NCBI GenBank assembly: GCA_037447655.1
Contig: JBBHKE010003029.1
Span: forward strand, 1 to 25,000
Reading direction: 5' to 3'
DNA: 25,000 nucleotides
Source of the DNA: Zygnema cylindricum
Lineage: Eukaryota > Streptophyta > Zygnematophyceae > Zygnematales > Zygnemataceae
The position numbers and the translations under genes were made by a program. Below are positions 9,001-16,540 of this stretch, in pieces (the stretch's first letter is position 1; the number at the start of each line of letters is the position of its first letter). The notes under the pieces are model-generated. The model was not told the DNA's origin. It saw only the letters and a list, made by a program, of their open reading frames with translations, and did no database searches.

Positions 9001-10670
9001 GAACATTTGTAAACATGATGTTTTAGTCTACCCGACATTGTCAATTTCTATAGCTCATAAAAGATATAACTTTATTATAATTACTCATGTGGTTTGGAGG
9101 TTCTAATTGCAACCAAGATCAGAAAATTGTAAATTGTAAATGTGTTCATTAGTAAATATTTTTTTTATAAAAATGTCCCAAAACTATAGATAATTGCTTA
9201 GTATAATGATAGCTTGATATCATACATAACTTTTTAACAGAGGCAAAACTTTCTTGAAATTCAAAATTTAGGACACATATATTCATATTAGCGATTTTGA
9301 CCAGTAAATGATGTCATAACGATTTTGCATGTTTCATTGAAAATTTGTGATGGTATAGCAATTTTTGTTTCTTCTAAAGGCTAATGTTTTACAAAAACCT
9401 CAAAAGATGCTACAACATACTGTTAGATCTTCCCTAATAGAAAGTGGGAAAAAAAATAATAATAATAATGGAAAATGCAGAAAATTTTAAGCATCACAAT
9501 GGCACAGGATACTGGAACTTGAACACAACTCTAACTAATTGGGGAGTCCATGATTTCAACAAAAAGAATAAGCATTCAGGGATACGATAAACAATTAAAG
9601 TTGCAATCTCCTCCCAGAGGGACATGTATCCATTCTATTAAAAGATGGTCAAGAACTTCATTCTCCAAATCAACATCCAAGTTGAACAAAATTCAGCGTC
9701 GGTGAGATAAAAATTAAGCATATGGAATGTATGCAAAGAATATCTCTTAACTCATTCTGTTTTTATCCCGTAAGCTTGGAAATTGAACCTGCAAATCGAA
9801 CACCGGACATTGGACATAGAACATCGGACACCGAACATCGGACATCAGACATCAGACATCGCACATCGGACAGTGGACATTGAACTTTGGACACTGGACA
9901 TCGGACATTGGACATTGGACATTGGTCGTTGGACGTTGAACATAGGAAATTAAAGACTGGGCATTGGACATTGGCCGCTGGACATTGGATATTGGACATT
10001 GTGCACTGGAAATTGGAAATTTGTCACTGGAGAACTGTCACTGGACTTTGGATGTTGGATTTTTAGACAATGGATAAATTGGATACTGAAGGACAGAAGC
10101 CTTGGATGATTTCATTGGACTACAGGGAGGATTGATTCAAGAAAAAATCATCATACACTTCGAAATTCAAATTGATTTCACCCCAAATTGTAAAATGCTG
10201 CACTGTATTTAAGCAGTTTTATTTGAAACGAATAAAAATATTGAACATTTTTTATTAAAAAAATTGAAACCAAAAATTGGATAAAAATCCTCAATTTGCA
10301 ACCAAAGACCATAAAAGAAAATAAAAAAATCAGGCATTAAAGGAAATTTGAATGTTAAAAAATGGTAATTTTTAAACATCTTCTGGAATTTTTTCATCCA
10401 ATAAGTCTTGGATCATTTTCACAGCTTGACACGTGTGAATATTCAGCTCACCCTGTAAAGATCCTCGACAGCTGGCGAAGTCTTCGACGGCGGAGGTTGG
10501 CCATGGACCGAATCACAATTTGACAAGTCAACCGATGCATTCTGGTAAGCAGGATAAAAAGCCAAAGAGCAGTATAATGCCAAAAGAGAAAAAACAAGGC
10601 TGAGAACCATAGACACATTTACAAATGTGAATAAGGACAAAAAGTTGACGGACGACGATAGCTTGGCCAT
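2795..10670 (-). CDS. Gene A: FUT8-like (GT23-like) glycosyltransferase, 7 coding exons, complete
   Basis: Seven exons join with canonical GT-AG borders into one open frame of 1737 nt (578 aa plus stop): 10670-10452, 8036-7815, 6845-6590, 5415-5214, 4847-4712, 4166-3756, 3085-2795; intron phases 0,0,1,2,0,0. Residues about 9-37 form a signal anchor (type II, Golgi topology). HGLGSTLH (193-200) matches the Gly-rich loop of the first Rossmann domain; CFFFPL with Cys241/Cys251 follows; HVRLSDKGAE (440-449) is the GDP-fucose-binding motif of alpha-1,6 and protein O-fucosyltransferases; DYFVGTLGSN (542-551) followed by Arg554 is the C-terminal motif. Length is close to FUT8, but the protein ends about 27 residues after that motif, so there is no FUT8-type SH3 domain. 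The start is the first ATG in the exon and aligns with the start of gene B. Substrate is unknown; fucosyl transfer is inferred from family motifs. Confidence 0.88.
3505..3750 (-). repeat. Purine-rich G-run array after the exon 6 donor (intron 6)
   Basis: The plus strand is CTCCCT/CCTCCCCA; the gene A sense strand is GGGAGG and GGTGGGGA repeats, starting about 15 nt after the donor. The segment 3640-3690 has at least four closely spaced G4 runs on the sense strand and fits a G-quadruplex motif. Unlike introns 2, 3 and 5, this intron is purine-rich in sense. Confidence 0.85.
3756..4166 (-). CDS. Gene A exon 6 (HVR donor-binding motif)
   Basis: 411 nt, residues 346-482, between acceptor TATGTAG and donor GTAAGG (phase 0 on both sides). 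A charged helical insert (EVVETVKGMELS) precedes PIISIHVRLSDKGAE and AHMWMAERIRRHVP; it ends in HIWLSTESQ. His440, Arg442, Asp445, Lys446 and Glu449 correspond to the FUT8 HVRR.DK....E motif, in which the first Arg is required for activity; the second Arg is Leu here and Lys-to-Glu spacing is one residue shorter. Confidence 0.9.
4340..4432 (-). repeat. GA/GGGAGA simple repeat in intron 5
   Basis: (GA)n and (GGGAGA)n on the plus strand, CT-rich on the sense strand, inside the 545-nt intron 5 of gene A. Confidence 0.85.
4712..4847 (-). CDS. Gene A exon 5
   Basis: 136 nt, phase 2 in (acceptor GTCACAG) and phase 0 out (donor GTAAGT). Encodes residues 300-345: GMEERWLDDP, an acidic stretch, and SRPFAA at the end. 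It joins in frame to exon 6, whose start ASWARGQMIRYMLR resembles the FUT8 helix before the HVR motif. The gene B counterpart lies beyond the window, so the borders rest on splice consensus and frame alone. Confidence 0.8.
4848..5213 (-). other. Gene A intron 4 (366 nt)
   Basis: Very A-rich on the plus strand (T-rich in sense) with AAT/AAC-type simple sequence; GTGAGT donor and GTCACAG acceptor. No other feature seen. Confidence 0.75.
5214..5415 (-). CDS. Gene A exon 4
   Basis: 202 nt, phase 1 in and phase 2 out (acceptor GACAG, donor GTGAGTAG). It encodes LSLDCFFFPLVKQEC, the counterpart of the FUT8 segment with VF.PVSETC, then a charged segment and an end in SWWYP. Gene B exon 4 has the matching LNCFFLPPVSPEC start and HWNP end but is 6 nt shorter, so this is the least conserved of the four comparable exons. 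Confidence 0.85.
5546..5635 (+). repeat. GAGGTTTTT 9-bp repeats in intron 3
   Basis: About eight degenerate copies of GAGGTTTTT with G-run variants, near the 3' end of gene A intron 3. The frame is open by periodicity only. Confidence 0.75.
6065..6590 (-). repeat. CT-rich simple repeats at the 5' end of intron 3
   Basis: GA/GAGAGG/GGGA repeats on the plus strand, including a (GGGA)n block near 6354-6392; pyrimidine-rich on the sense strand. They start within about 10 nt of the exon 3 donor. Long open frames of Ser/Leu/Pro or Gly/Glu/Arg across this tract are low-complexity artefacts. Confidence 0.9.
6590..6845 (-). CDS. Gene A exon 3 (first Rossmann loop)
   Basis: 256 nt, residues 148-232 plus one base. 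It begins right after CTCTAG at the end of a giant pyrimidine tract and ends phase 1 before GTACAATT. It includes MTRYIQSYLWKHQ and the loop HGLGSTLH, comparable to the Gly-rich GCGYGCQLHH loop of FUT8. Gene B exon 3 has the same length and phase, with 41 of 85 residues identical by hand count. Confidence 0.9.
6846..7265 (-). repeat. (GGGAA)n tract: about 410-nt pyrimidine run up to the exon 3 acceptor
   Basis: On the plus strand this is GGGAA repeated perfectly about 16 times (from about 6852), then GGGA/GGAAA variants to about 7260. On the gene A sense strand it is an unbroken pyrimidine run that ends in the CTCTAG acceptor of exon 3, so the splice-site polypyrimidine tract has been expanded into a microsatellite. 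Confidence 0.9.
7266..7814 (-). other. Gene A intron 2, 5' part
   Basis: From the GTGAGA donor at 7814 to the start of the GGGAA tract. It contains a CT-rich plus-strand stretch (7440-7555) and A-rich sequence (7640-7790). No gene recognised. Confidence 0.7.
7815..8036 (-). CDS. Gene A exon 2
   Basis: 222 nt, residues 74-147, between acceptor TTCAG and donor GTGAGA. It contains EYPLAPHLQDC and ends in DADPPW; both strings also occur in exon 2 of gene B, which has exactly the same length (38 of 74 residues identical by hand count). This is the luminal stem and start of the catalytic region. Without the gene B comparison the exon would be hard to identify. Confidence 0.88.
8148..8202. repeat. 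31-bp tandem repeat, two units
   Basis: Two adjacent units starting ATTGAGAAAGAGCAATGTCA at 8148 and 8179, nearly identical, within intron 1 of gene A. Confidence 0.75.
8233..8460. mobile_element. Diverged MITE of the ACAGTACACC family in intron 1 of gene A
   Basis: Left end ATACACCGTGAGTCGGTATT and right end whose reverse complement reads ACACCTTGTATCGCTATTAG; similar size to the 1375-1624 copy and alike inside. No counterpart seen in intron 1 of gene B, so it probably inserted after the duplication. Confidence 0.55.
9800..10050 (-). repeat. (CCAATGT)n heptamer array in intron 1 of gene A
   Basis: Degenerate 7-bp tandem repeat reading CCAATGT on the gene's sense strand, with variants such as CCGATGT. 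Because three units make 21 bp it is open in a frame and reads as an MSNVQCP-like peptide, which is not a protein. It begins about 400 nt downstream of the exon 1 donor, the same distance as the array in gene B. Confidence 0.85.
10452..10670 (-). CDS. Gene A exon 1 (signal anchor)
   Basis: Encodes residues 1-73: a short N-terminus, a long hydrophobic stretch, then a stem region with one N-glycosylation sequon (NAS) and a Pro-rich PPPSK segment. It ends in VEDLYR directly before a GTGAGC donor (phase 0). Gene B exon 1 ends in VRTLYK before the identical donor, which fixes the boundary. The frame is open upstream of the ATG but offers only non-ATG starts there, so 10670 is the chosen start. The ATG context (GACATGGCC) has G at +4. 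Confidence 0.85.
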
Positions 10671-10849
10671 GTCGACAGTTATTCTTTTTTTTTTAATTTT
10701 TTTCCCTTGAAGATTTGAAGAGAAATCGGTCAAGCAGCGGTAAGCTTTTAGATTTGATTTCAGGAATACAGAAAAGCTAGGGCAAATAATCTGCGCATCA
10801 TGTCAATATTGGTTGGGCACAAGTGCTTACGCCAGAATAGTCCCATCGA
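10671..10849 (-). promoter_or_regulatory. Presumed 5' UTR/promoter region of gene A
   Basis: Only position supports this: it is the sequence directly upstream of the gene A start codon. No convincing TATA box or similarity to the gene B upstream region was found. Confidence 0.3.
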
Positions 10850-10903
10850 CCGTACACACTATTACAGATTTGGTAATCGTTGACGCGAGATTTGATTATC
10901 AGT

Positions 10904-11105
10904 ACAGTACACCGCCAATCGCTATTAGAGTCAAGGATTAAATAGCGTCAAAAAAAAATTAGCGTTATTGATTCTAATTTAGTACCTGAAACGTGGCAGA
11001 TTATGGTCCACCTACTTAAATAGCGTTATTAATTGTATTTCAGGTTTTTTTTTTTGAAAAAAGGGCACCGAATTGGCGTTATATACTCTAATAGCGATTG
11101 GCGGT
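10904..11105 (+). mobile_element. MITE copy 1 of the ACAGTACACC family, right end truncated
   Basis: Starts ACAGTACACCGCCAATCGCT and ends AATAGCGATTGGCGGT, lacking the last GTACTGT. It is the inverted counterpart of 11393-11601 across its whole length, including the poly(T)/GGGCACCGAATTGG segment. It interrupts one arm of a larger foldback structure. Confidence 0.85.
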
Positions 11106-11392
11106 CATCCGGCTAAAATGTTTGCCGCGCTGCGAACGTCGACCGTCATATGATAGCAAGAATCCACACGGCCGGCCAAGCGTACGCTGACGAAACTGTG
11201 GCGACCACATGGAAATAAGTGTTGGGGGCGAAATTAGTGAACAAAAGCTACGTGAACTCCACAGTGTTCATTTAGTTCATTATTTCTTTTACGCGTGTAC
11301 GTTTTTAATTTGTGTAGAATGCTTGTCTCGCCACGTGTGAAAGGTTTGTTTTGTTTCGTGCGAGTTTGTTTAAGAAGTACAGGACCTTTAGT

Positions 11393-11601
11393 ACAGTACA
11401 CCGCCAATCGCTATTAGAGTATATAACGCCAATTCGGTGCCCTTTTTTCAAAAAAAAAAACCTGAAATACAATTAAAAATGCTATTTAAGTACGTGGACC
11501 ATAATCTGCCACGCCTCAGGTACTAAATTATAATCAATAACGCTAATTGTTTTTTGACGCTATTTAATCCTTGACTCTAATAGCGATTGGCGGTGTACTG
11601 T
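11393..11601 (-). mobile_element. MITE copy 2 of the ACAGTACACC family, intact (209 bp)
   Basis: Perfect terminal inverted repeats ACAGTACACCGCCAATCGCT, each followed inward by ATTAGAGT. Orientation is opposite to copy 1, with about 290 bp between them. Non-coding; superfamily not assigned because the target duplication is unclear (the ends extend to AGTACAGTAC). Confidence 0.88.
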
Positions 11602-11960
11602 ACTTTCAGTTTGAGTACTGTACGGTACAGTAGTTTCATTTTACGCCTCTCCTTAATTTGCGTCGAAGTTCAATGTGATGTGTCGCGAATTAGATTTTAA
11701 TTCTGCGGCCAAGTTAAAAGTCAACGTATGATTTCACTATGGAGTTCACATAGCTTTTGTTTACTATTTGGTAGAAAAAATGGGTTGCGCGCAAAACTTT
11801 TTATTTACATGCGGTCGTCACAGTTTTCTTACCGTAACACTTAGATCGACCGTGTGGATTGTTGCTTTTTTATGACGGTCGACGTTCACAAGCGCGGCAA
11901 TATTTTAACCGGCTGATTACAATTTTTGAAAGTCAAACATTTTCAACGGAATGACCGTCG

Positions 11961-12209
11961 GTCCTGAACACAAGACCAAATTTAAAATTTTGTACTGATG
12001 CGTACTTGTCCTGAGCTCTTGTCACGAAACTGCCTGCACCCAACCAAAATACACAATCTGCCTCAGCAAAACGAGATTTGTACTAGAAAGTACGTAAATT
12101 ACTAAATTGTACTATTGTGGACACTCTAACACTATTGTGGACAATCTGACAAAACCGCTCGCGTCCAACCAAAATACATAATCTGACTCAGCCAAACCCA
12201 ACTGTACTC
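11961..12209. other. Intergenic, no gene seen
   Basis: Contains two similar CAACCAAAATACA.AATCTGRCTCAGC stretches (about 12040 and 12167); a third relative, CAACCAAAATATAAAATACA, is near 13300. Probably remains of an older repeat into which the hAT-like element inserted. Confidence 0.45.
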
Positions 12210-12217
12210 ATATGTAC

Positions 12218-13244
12218 CATAGTTCAAAAGTAGGCTTTTTTATGGTAGGCCTTTGGTAGGCGCACAAAACTTTGCACAAAACTCTCGCAACGTAGGCATA
12301 CTGTATGTGTGTGCGTCGTGCACACTCCTGTACGAACGTCCGAATCTGACGTAAGATCAAAGTACAGCGCACGCCGCCGGACGGAATTTTTTAGCGAACT
12401 GGCACGGCGTAGGATGACATTCCGTGGGAAAAAAAACCGGGGAAAAAAAAAAACCGGGAAAAAAAAAAACCGGGAAAATTCTCAAATAGCGTAGTTTACT
12501 CTATATTTTTCATTACTCTAATTAGGGCTATTTTCCAAGTACCGTAAAAAATGAAAGTACGTTGTCTCTTAAATAGAGTGGTGTACGGTCAGTGTCAGAC
12601 CGTACATAAATGTACCTTTTTAAAGTTAAAAAGTACAATAAATTAGTTTTAGTAACCGTGGACGCATGAGAATGTGCGTTCTAAAAGGGGAAAAAAACCA
12701 TCTCGTAAAAAATCCCATTCACACACATTCGTCTGACAGCCGCGTTTCGACAGTGTGAACGCCAACGGGGTTGGTCCGTAGGTTTTGGTAATTTTTTTGG
12801 CAGTGTGGTATTTTTTATTTTTTATCGTCCCATACTGCCTGGTTGGTCAATTTGAGGCTTTATTTAGTGTGGCCCTCAAAATTGAAGACGCTAATATGAC
12901 AGATTGTCCTTTCGTAAGTCGTGTTATGGGATTTTCATGTGATCTTTTTAAAATCGCCTACTTTGATCAGTGACCGTCCGATCGTCCAAATCTGACCGAT
13001 CGTCCAAATCTGACGGTTTAAATAAAAAGTCCCTCAAAACTCACAGAAATATTTTTTTTTGTCCGATTTTTTTTCAAAATTTAGACATGTCATTTAATTC
13101 TCTATCGATCGATGTGCAACTCAACCCTGTCCCTATTTTATTTCATTTTGCGGCCAATACAATATGGGTCTTAAGGGCATATTGTATGTTTTGCGTACAA
13201 TAGGCATATTGTATGGGCGTACGATCACCTACTTTTGAACTATG
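12218..13244. mobile_element. hAT-like non-autonomous element (1027 bp) with 8-bp target duplication
   Basis: The 17-bp terminal inverted repeats CATAGTTCAAAAGTAGG lie at 12218 and, inverted, end at 13244. ATATGTAC is perfectly duplicated outside both ends (12210-12217 and 13245-13252). An 8-bp duplication and CA-starting ends fit the hAT superfamily. Internally there are poly(A)-ACCGGG repeats and a 22-bp direct repeat near 12972-13015; no transposase. Confidence 0.85.
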
Positions 13245-13252
13245 ATATGTAC

Positions 13253-13549
13253 GTAGGCTGTACTATTCTGGACAATCTGACATAAGCGTTTGCTCCCAAC
13301 CAAAATATAAAATACACAATTCTGACTCAACGACTATACTGATATGTACATAAATTGTACTATTGACAATCTGACGCATCAAATGCGCTTATGATTTACA
13401 AACCAACGCGACAAAGGATCCAAGCACGACTTTCAATTATAGTCCAATACATGAAGAGAATTGATCATAACATTGACTGTTTTGGTTGCGCACAATCACT
13501 TACGTCACTTTGTCAAAAATTGTACGTTTGAAGTACATATTGGTACAAA
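13253..13549. other. Intergenic, no gene seen
   Basis: Continuation of the repeat flanking the hAT-like element (GGACAATCTGACATAAGCG, CAACCAAAATATAAAATACA); nothing coding recognised. Confidence 0.4.
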
Positions 13550-13760
13550 TAAAGTACCGTTGAGTTTCAATTTTGACGGTCAATCGGTTGGACAACTGTG
13601 ACTTTCAAAATATTTTTTCAACCGCTTAATATTATGCGGCGCTTGCGGACATCGACCGTCATAATAAAATTAGAAATTCATACGGCCAGCGAACGTTTTC
13701 GCTAACAAAACTGCAGCAGCCACATGTAAATAAAAGTGTTGCAGCCACAGGTAAATAAAA
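13550..13760 (+). repeat. Third copy of the foldback arm
   Basis: Same orientation as 11106-11275 and longer outward: GACGGTCAAT, ATCGACCGTCATAATA, TACGGCCAGC, CCACATGTAAATAAAAG. It converges with the copy at 16180-16345, so the two could be the arms of a larger, invaded element. Confidence 0.65.
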
Positions 13761-14323
13761 GCTACTGAATGAGGGATTTGAATGTGGACCGCCGGATGCA
13801 TAATCGGATATGACATCGTCTGACACTTTCAGTTCGCAACAAGTGACCCCGAGTAGGTCAATTCTCAGCACCTGAACGAATTGCATCGTGCCTCGTGGAA
13901 AAGTGAACAAATATCTACGACAATCGCGCGACCAGGTGGGTACACGTCGCACATGACATGTGCCTTCCGCCAGGGAGGATTCGAGGCCACCGGAAGCCGC
14001 AAGAGAATCTTTGACGAAGGATATTGTTTCATGCGTCTATCGCCATCCACTAACCATTCTGACATTTTCGTACGTTTTTACAAATCCTAAGTTTCGTCCG
14101 CCCATACAAATTTTATTCAATACGTCGTATGAGCCACTTTTTACCTTCGTTGATAAAAATGTGTGGTCGCAACTTGCTTTCAAAGATTCTGTAAAGATTA
14201 CCAGAATCACGTTCATCTACGACGTGGACCAATAAAACTGTGCTACGCAAATAAAATGTCGGTTACTAACCCGAAACAATGGAACGGTCGCTTCAGTAAT
14301 GACATGTGTCGACATTTAGGCCA
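13761..14323. other. Intergenic, no gene recognised
   Basis: Several short overlapping open frames on both strands, none with a recognisable domain or splice-linked partner. Confidence 0.4.
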
Positions 14324-14711
14324 TGTCGTACAATATCCGTACCTAAAGTACACCGGCAGCTGTACTTTTGCGTACGGAACTCGATTCAGATTGGTTCCGT
14401 ACATCAGTAGATAGAGTTTGTGAGAGAGATAGGACTTAGAAAAATTACAAGATAGGACCCTCTCACCCAGAGAGCTTCTGTACAAAAGGTCAATTTTGAC
14501 CCTCCATAACTTACTGCTCAGGGGAGCAAATTCAGAGATTCTTTTTGCTATCGACTCAGGGGAGTCTTGCCTTCACAAGGGTGCAAGTGGTCAGGGTTTT
14601 TGTCTGCCAGGGTGGCAATTATTTTTGATGAAACACAAAGGGGTCAGGATTATCCTAGAGGCTTCTTGGAAGCAGTCTACTCTGAGGACTTATGGAGGTC
14701 TCAGAGTTTCA
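14324..14711 (+). repeat. LTR-like repeat 1 (388 bp), probable solo LTR
   Basis: TG...CA ends. Shares ACTTACTGCTCAGGGGAGCA, GATTCTTTTTGC and TATCCTAGAGGCTTC with repeats 2 and 3, all in the same orientation and of nearly identical length. No primer-binding site follows. No target duplication found, so the left border is tentative. Confidence 0.65.
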
Positions 14712-14740
14712 CAAAGCTCCTGCAAAACATAATTGCCACG

Positions 14741-14815
14741 TATAGACTTTGATCCTTGTGACCTCCGGATGAAAGCCATACGGATCAGGCGCCCGCCTTA
14801 ACCGTTAGGTCTTGA
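14741..14815 (-). repeat. tRNA-like sequence 1 (SINE-like)
   Basis: On the minus strand CCTAACGGTTAAGGCG resembles a pol III A box and GGATCAAAGTC a B box, spaced as in a tRNA. No full cloverleaf can be drawn and the acceptor ends do not pair, so this is a tRNA-derived repeat rather than a working tRNA. Confidence 0.4.
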
Positions 14816-15316
14816 CGTTTCGTTGCATACTTTTGTACTTTATAGATATTTAAAGTAACATATTTGGCATATTTCATTCAACATCTTATGAAACGAAACG
14901 CGACATGGAACGTATGGTACCGCATGAAATGCAGTACCGCACGAAATAAATGAAACAAACATTTAAAATCAACTGACGAAGTTAAATGTCGCGATCGACG
15001 GTTCGCAAAAACAAGAATGAATTTCACGCGATCAACACGGAATGTTGACCGTCAAAATTCAACGGTCAACATGGAACATTGACCGTTGAAATTCAACGGT
15101 CAACATTTATTCGGCGCGCCGTCAGATCCAACGAATGAAATCGATCACCGTAAAAAGAACGAACAGCATGCATGAGTGCCGGTATGCCGGAACAATTACC
15201 TGGGAGCACCTCGGCGAAATGGGAGAAATGACACGTGGCATCATCCTATTGGATGACCGGAAGAGAAAGGGACAAAATGATGTTGACTTATTAGCCACGT
15301 GGAAGACGGGGAATGG
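14816..15316. other. Intergenic, palindrome-rich, no gene seen
   Basis: Repeated GAAACGAAACG/CGCATGAAAT motifs, the TTGACC palindromes and a CACGTGG-rich segment (15230-15305) that resembles 16750-16790 upstream of the Copia LTR. Confidence 0.45.
15044..15106. repeat. Tandem palindromes with TTGACC cores
   Basis: GTTGACCGT pairs with ACGGTCAAC across 15045-15070, and TTGACCGTTGAA-A-TTCAACGGTCAA forms a perfect 12-bp-arm palindrome at 15079-15103. TTGACC/T is the W-box core of plant WRKY factors, but the context is transposon debris. Confidence 0.6.
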
Positions 15317-15702
15317 TGCCGACTATATCCGTACATAAAGTACGGCGACTTTTGTACTTTATATGTACGATAATTAGGGTACTCTATTTTGATTGGTTTA
15401 GAATAGCTATTAGGAGTTTTTCAGGACTTGGAAAAATATTGAAAAGTCCTCTCTCTCCTAGAGGCCATCTGTACAAATATGTTGTCTTTGAACAGCCATA
15501 ACTTAATGCTCAGGTGAGCAAATTCAGTGATTCTTTTTGCAGCGGACTCAAAAGATTCCAGGCTACAGAAAGGTGTAGTCAGTCATAGTTTTTGCGTCCT
15601 AGGGTGGGACTTATTCATTGTCAAAGTCAAAGTGCATATACTATCCTAGAGGCTTCAGGTAAGGTGGACATTCTGTGTACCAATGGAGGTCACAGAATTA
15701 CA
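15317..15702 (+). repeat. LTR-like repeat 2 (386 bp), probable solo LTR
   Basis: TG...CA ends, the TTTTGATTGGTTTAG upstream block and the same core as repeats 1 and 3. A hAT-like MITE sits directly after it. The 90 bp upstream also resemble the upstream flank of repeat 3 (CACGTGG-rich), so the repeat may extend farther left. Confidence 0.65.
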
Positions 15703-15706
15703 AAAC

Positions 15707-16011
15707 CATAGTTCAAAAGTATGCGTGTTTATAGTAGGCCTTTGGTCGGCGACTTTAGCTTAAGTTGTTTATGGGCTTTTCATGTGATCTTCTTAGATCG
15801 CTACTTTGATCAGCGACCGTTCGATCGTCCGAATATGACACTGTAAATAAATATTTTTGGTCTGAATGTTTTCATTGGTGCAATATTTGGTCTGAATGTT
15901 TTAATTTGTCCGATTAGGTCTAAATACAATATGGGTTTTAAGGTCATATTGAATGTTTTGCATAGAATAGGCATATTATATGGTCATACTTTCACCTACT
16001 TTTGAACTATG
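15707..16011. mobile_element. hAT-like MITE (305 bp), deletion relative of 12218-13244
   Basis: Same termini (CATAGTTCAAAAGTA...; inverted end at 16011). The flanking 8-mers TACAAAAC and AATAAAAC match at 6 of 8 positions. Its interior shares TTTTCATGTGATCTT, TACTTTGATCAG.GACCGT and ACAATATGGGT with the right third of the 1027-bp element. It inserted 4 bp beyond the end of an LTR-like repeat. Confidence 0.8.
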
Positions 16012-16179
16012 AATAAAACGAACCGGCTTAAAAATAACAATTAAATTTTAATGAAAAAAATGCGCAACGAAATCAAACCACACTATCTACAAATCAACAT
16101 TCTTTCATGGACAGCAAAATTCATTTCGTGCGTTTTTATATTTCCGTAAAAAACTTAAAGTAGTTCAGTTTAGTTAAAT

Positions 16180-16345
16180 GAGGTTTCGTTTCAATTTGCG
16201 TCTAAGTTCAATATAACGCTCACACGATTAAATTTCAATTTTGCGGGTAAGTGCTCTCACCATGGAGCTCACGTAAAGACAAAAAGTTTGCAACACTTTT
16301 ATTTACACGTGGTTGCCGCAGTTTTGTTAATCTTGAAAAGAAGTA
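16180..16345 (-). repeat. Fourth copy of the foldback arm
   Basis: Matches 11655-11830 in the same orientation: CAATTTGCGTCTAAGTTCAA, CCATGGAGCTCACGTAAAG, TTTTATTTACACGTGG, CGCAGTTTTGTTA. Confidence 0.6.
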
Positions 16346-16470
16346 ATTATTATTCACTTCTTAATTTAGACTCTAGAGTGAAGAGAGAGAGAGAGTTACC
16401 ATGGCTGCCGCCATAGTCAGAAAGAAACAGGGAGACAGACAAGCAGAAAGATTGAGAGATTACCAAAATG

Positions 16471-16540
16471 TTGCCCTAAACAAGATTTGAACCTTGGTAC
16501 TATGTAGACATACGCCTTAACCATTTAGGCGTTAACGAAA
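16471..16540 (-). repeat. tRNA-like sequence 2 (SINE-like)
   Basis: On the minus strand GCCTAAATGGTTAAGGCG (A box) and a T-arm CAAG-GTTCAAAT-CTTG (B box) are clear. It is flanked on the plus-strand right side by GTTAACGAAACGAACCGCG, comparable to the flank of copy 1 (GACGTTTCG...GAAACGAAACGCG), so both belong to one repeat family. Confidence 0.5.

Larger units (their letters stand above)
8037..10451 (-). other. Gene A intron 1 (2415 nt)
   Basis: The largest gene A intron. It holds a diverged MITE (8233-8460), a short 31-bp tandem repeat (8148-8202) and the heptamer array (about 9800-10050). The stretch 8461-9780 is AT-rich with no gene or repeat that I can recognise. Confidence 0.8.
10850..11960. 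repeat. Foldback structure with MITEs in arm and loop
   Basis: Left arm 11106-11275 (GAACGTCGACCGTCAT..., CCACACGG..., AAAAGCTA.GTGAACTCCA) is the reverse complement of 11735-11905. The outer part 10870-10903 also resembles the inverse of 11905-11950, so copy 1 of the MITE inserted into the left arm; copy 2 sits in the loop. Related single arms occur at 13550-13760 and 16180-16345. Confidence 0.7.

Noticed and set aside
9763-9999. Open frame encoding MSNVQCP-like repeats (also 22052-22256)
   Set aside because: A 7-bp tandem repeat read over 21 bp stays open in a frame automatically; it lies in intron 1 of each gene.
9800-10050. Interstitial telomere repeat
   Set aside because: Unit length is 7 bp as in TTTAGGG, but the sequence CCAATGT/ACATTGG is unrelated.
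10671-10733. Extending gene A exon 1 upstream by 21 codons
   Set aside because: Would require a TTG start; the ATG at 10670 aligns with the gene B start.
12210-12490. CRISPR-like or other spaced array at the ACCGGG-poly(A) repeats
   Set aside because: Only three short irregular repeats inside a hAT-like element in eukaryotic DNA.
13865-14090. Possible small protein on either strand at 13.9-14.1 kb
   Set aside because: Overlapping frames on both strands, no domain, no splice partner and no repeat-independent support.
14741-16540. Functional tRNA genes
   Set aside because: A and B boxes are present but acceptor and D stems do not pair; better explained as tRNA-derived repeats.
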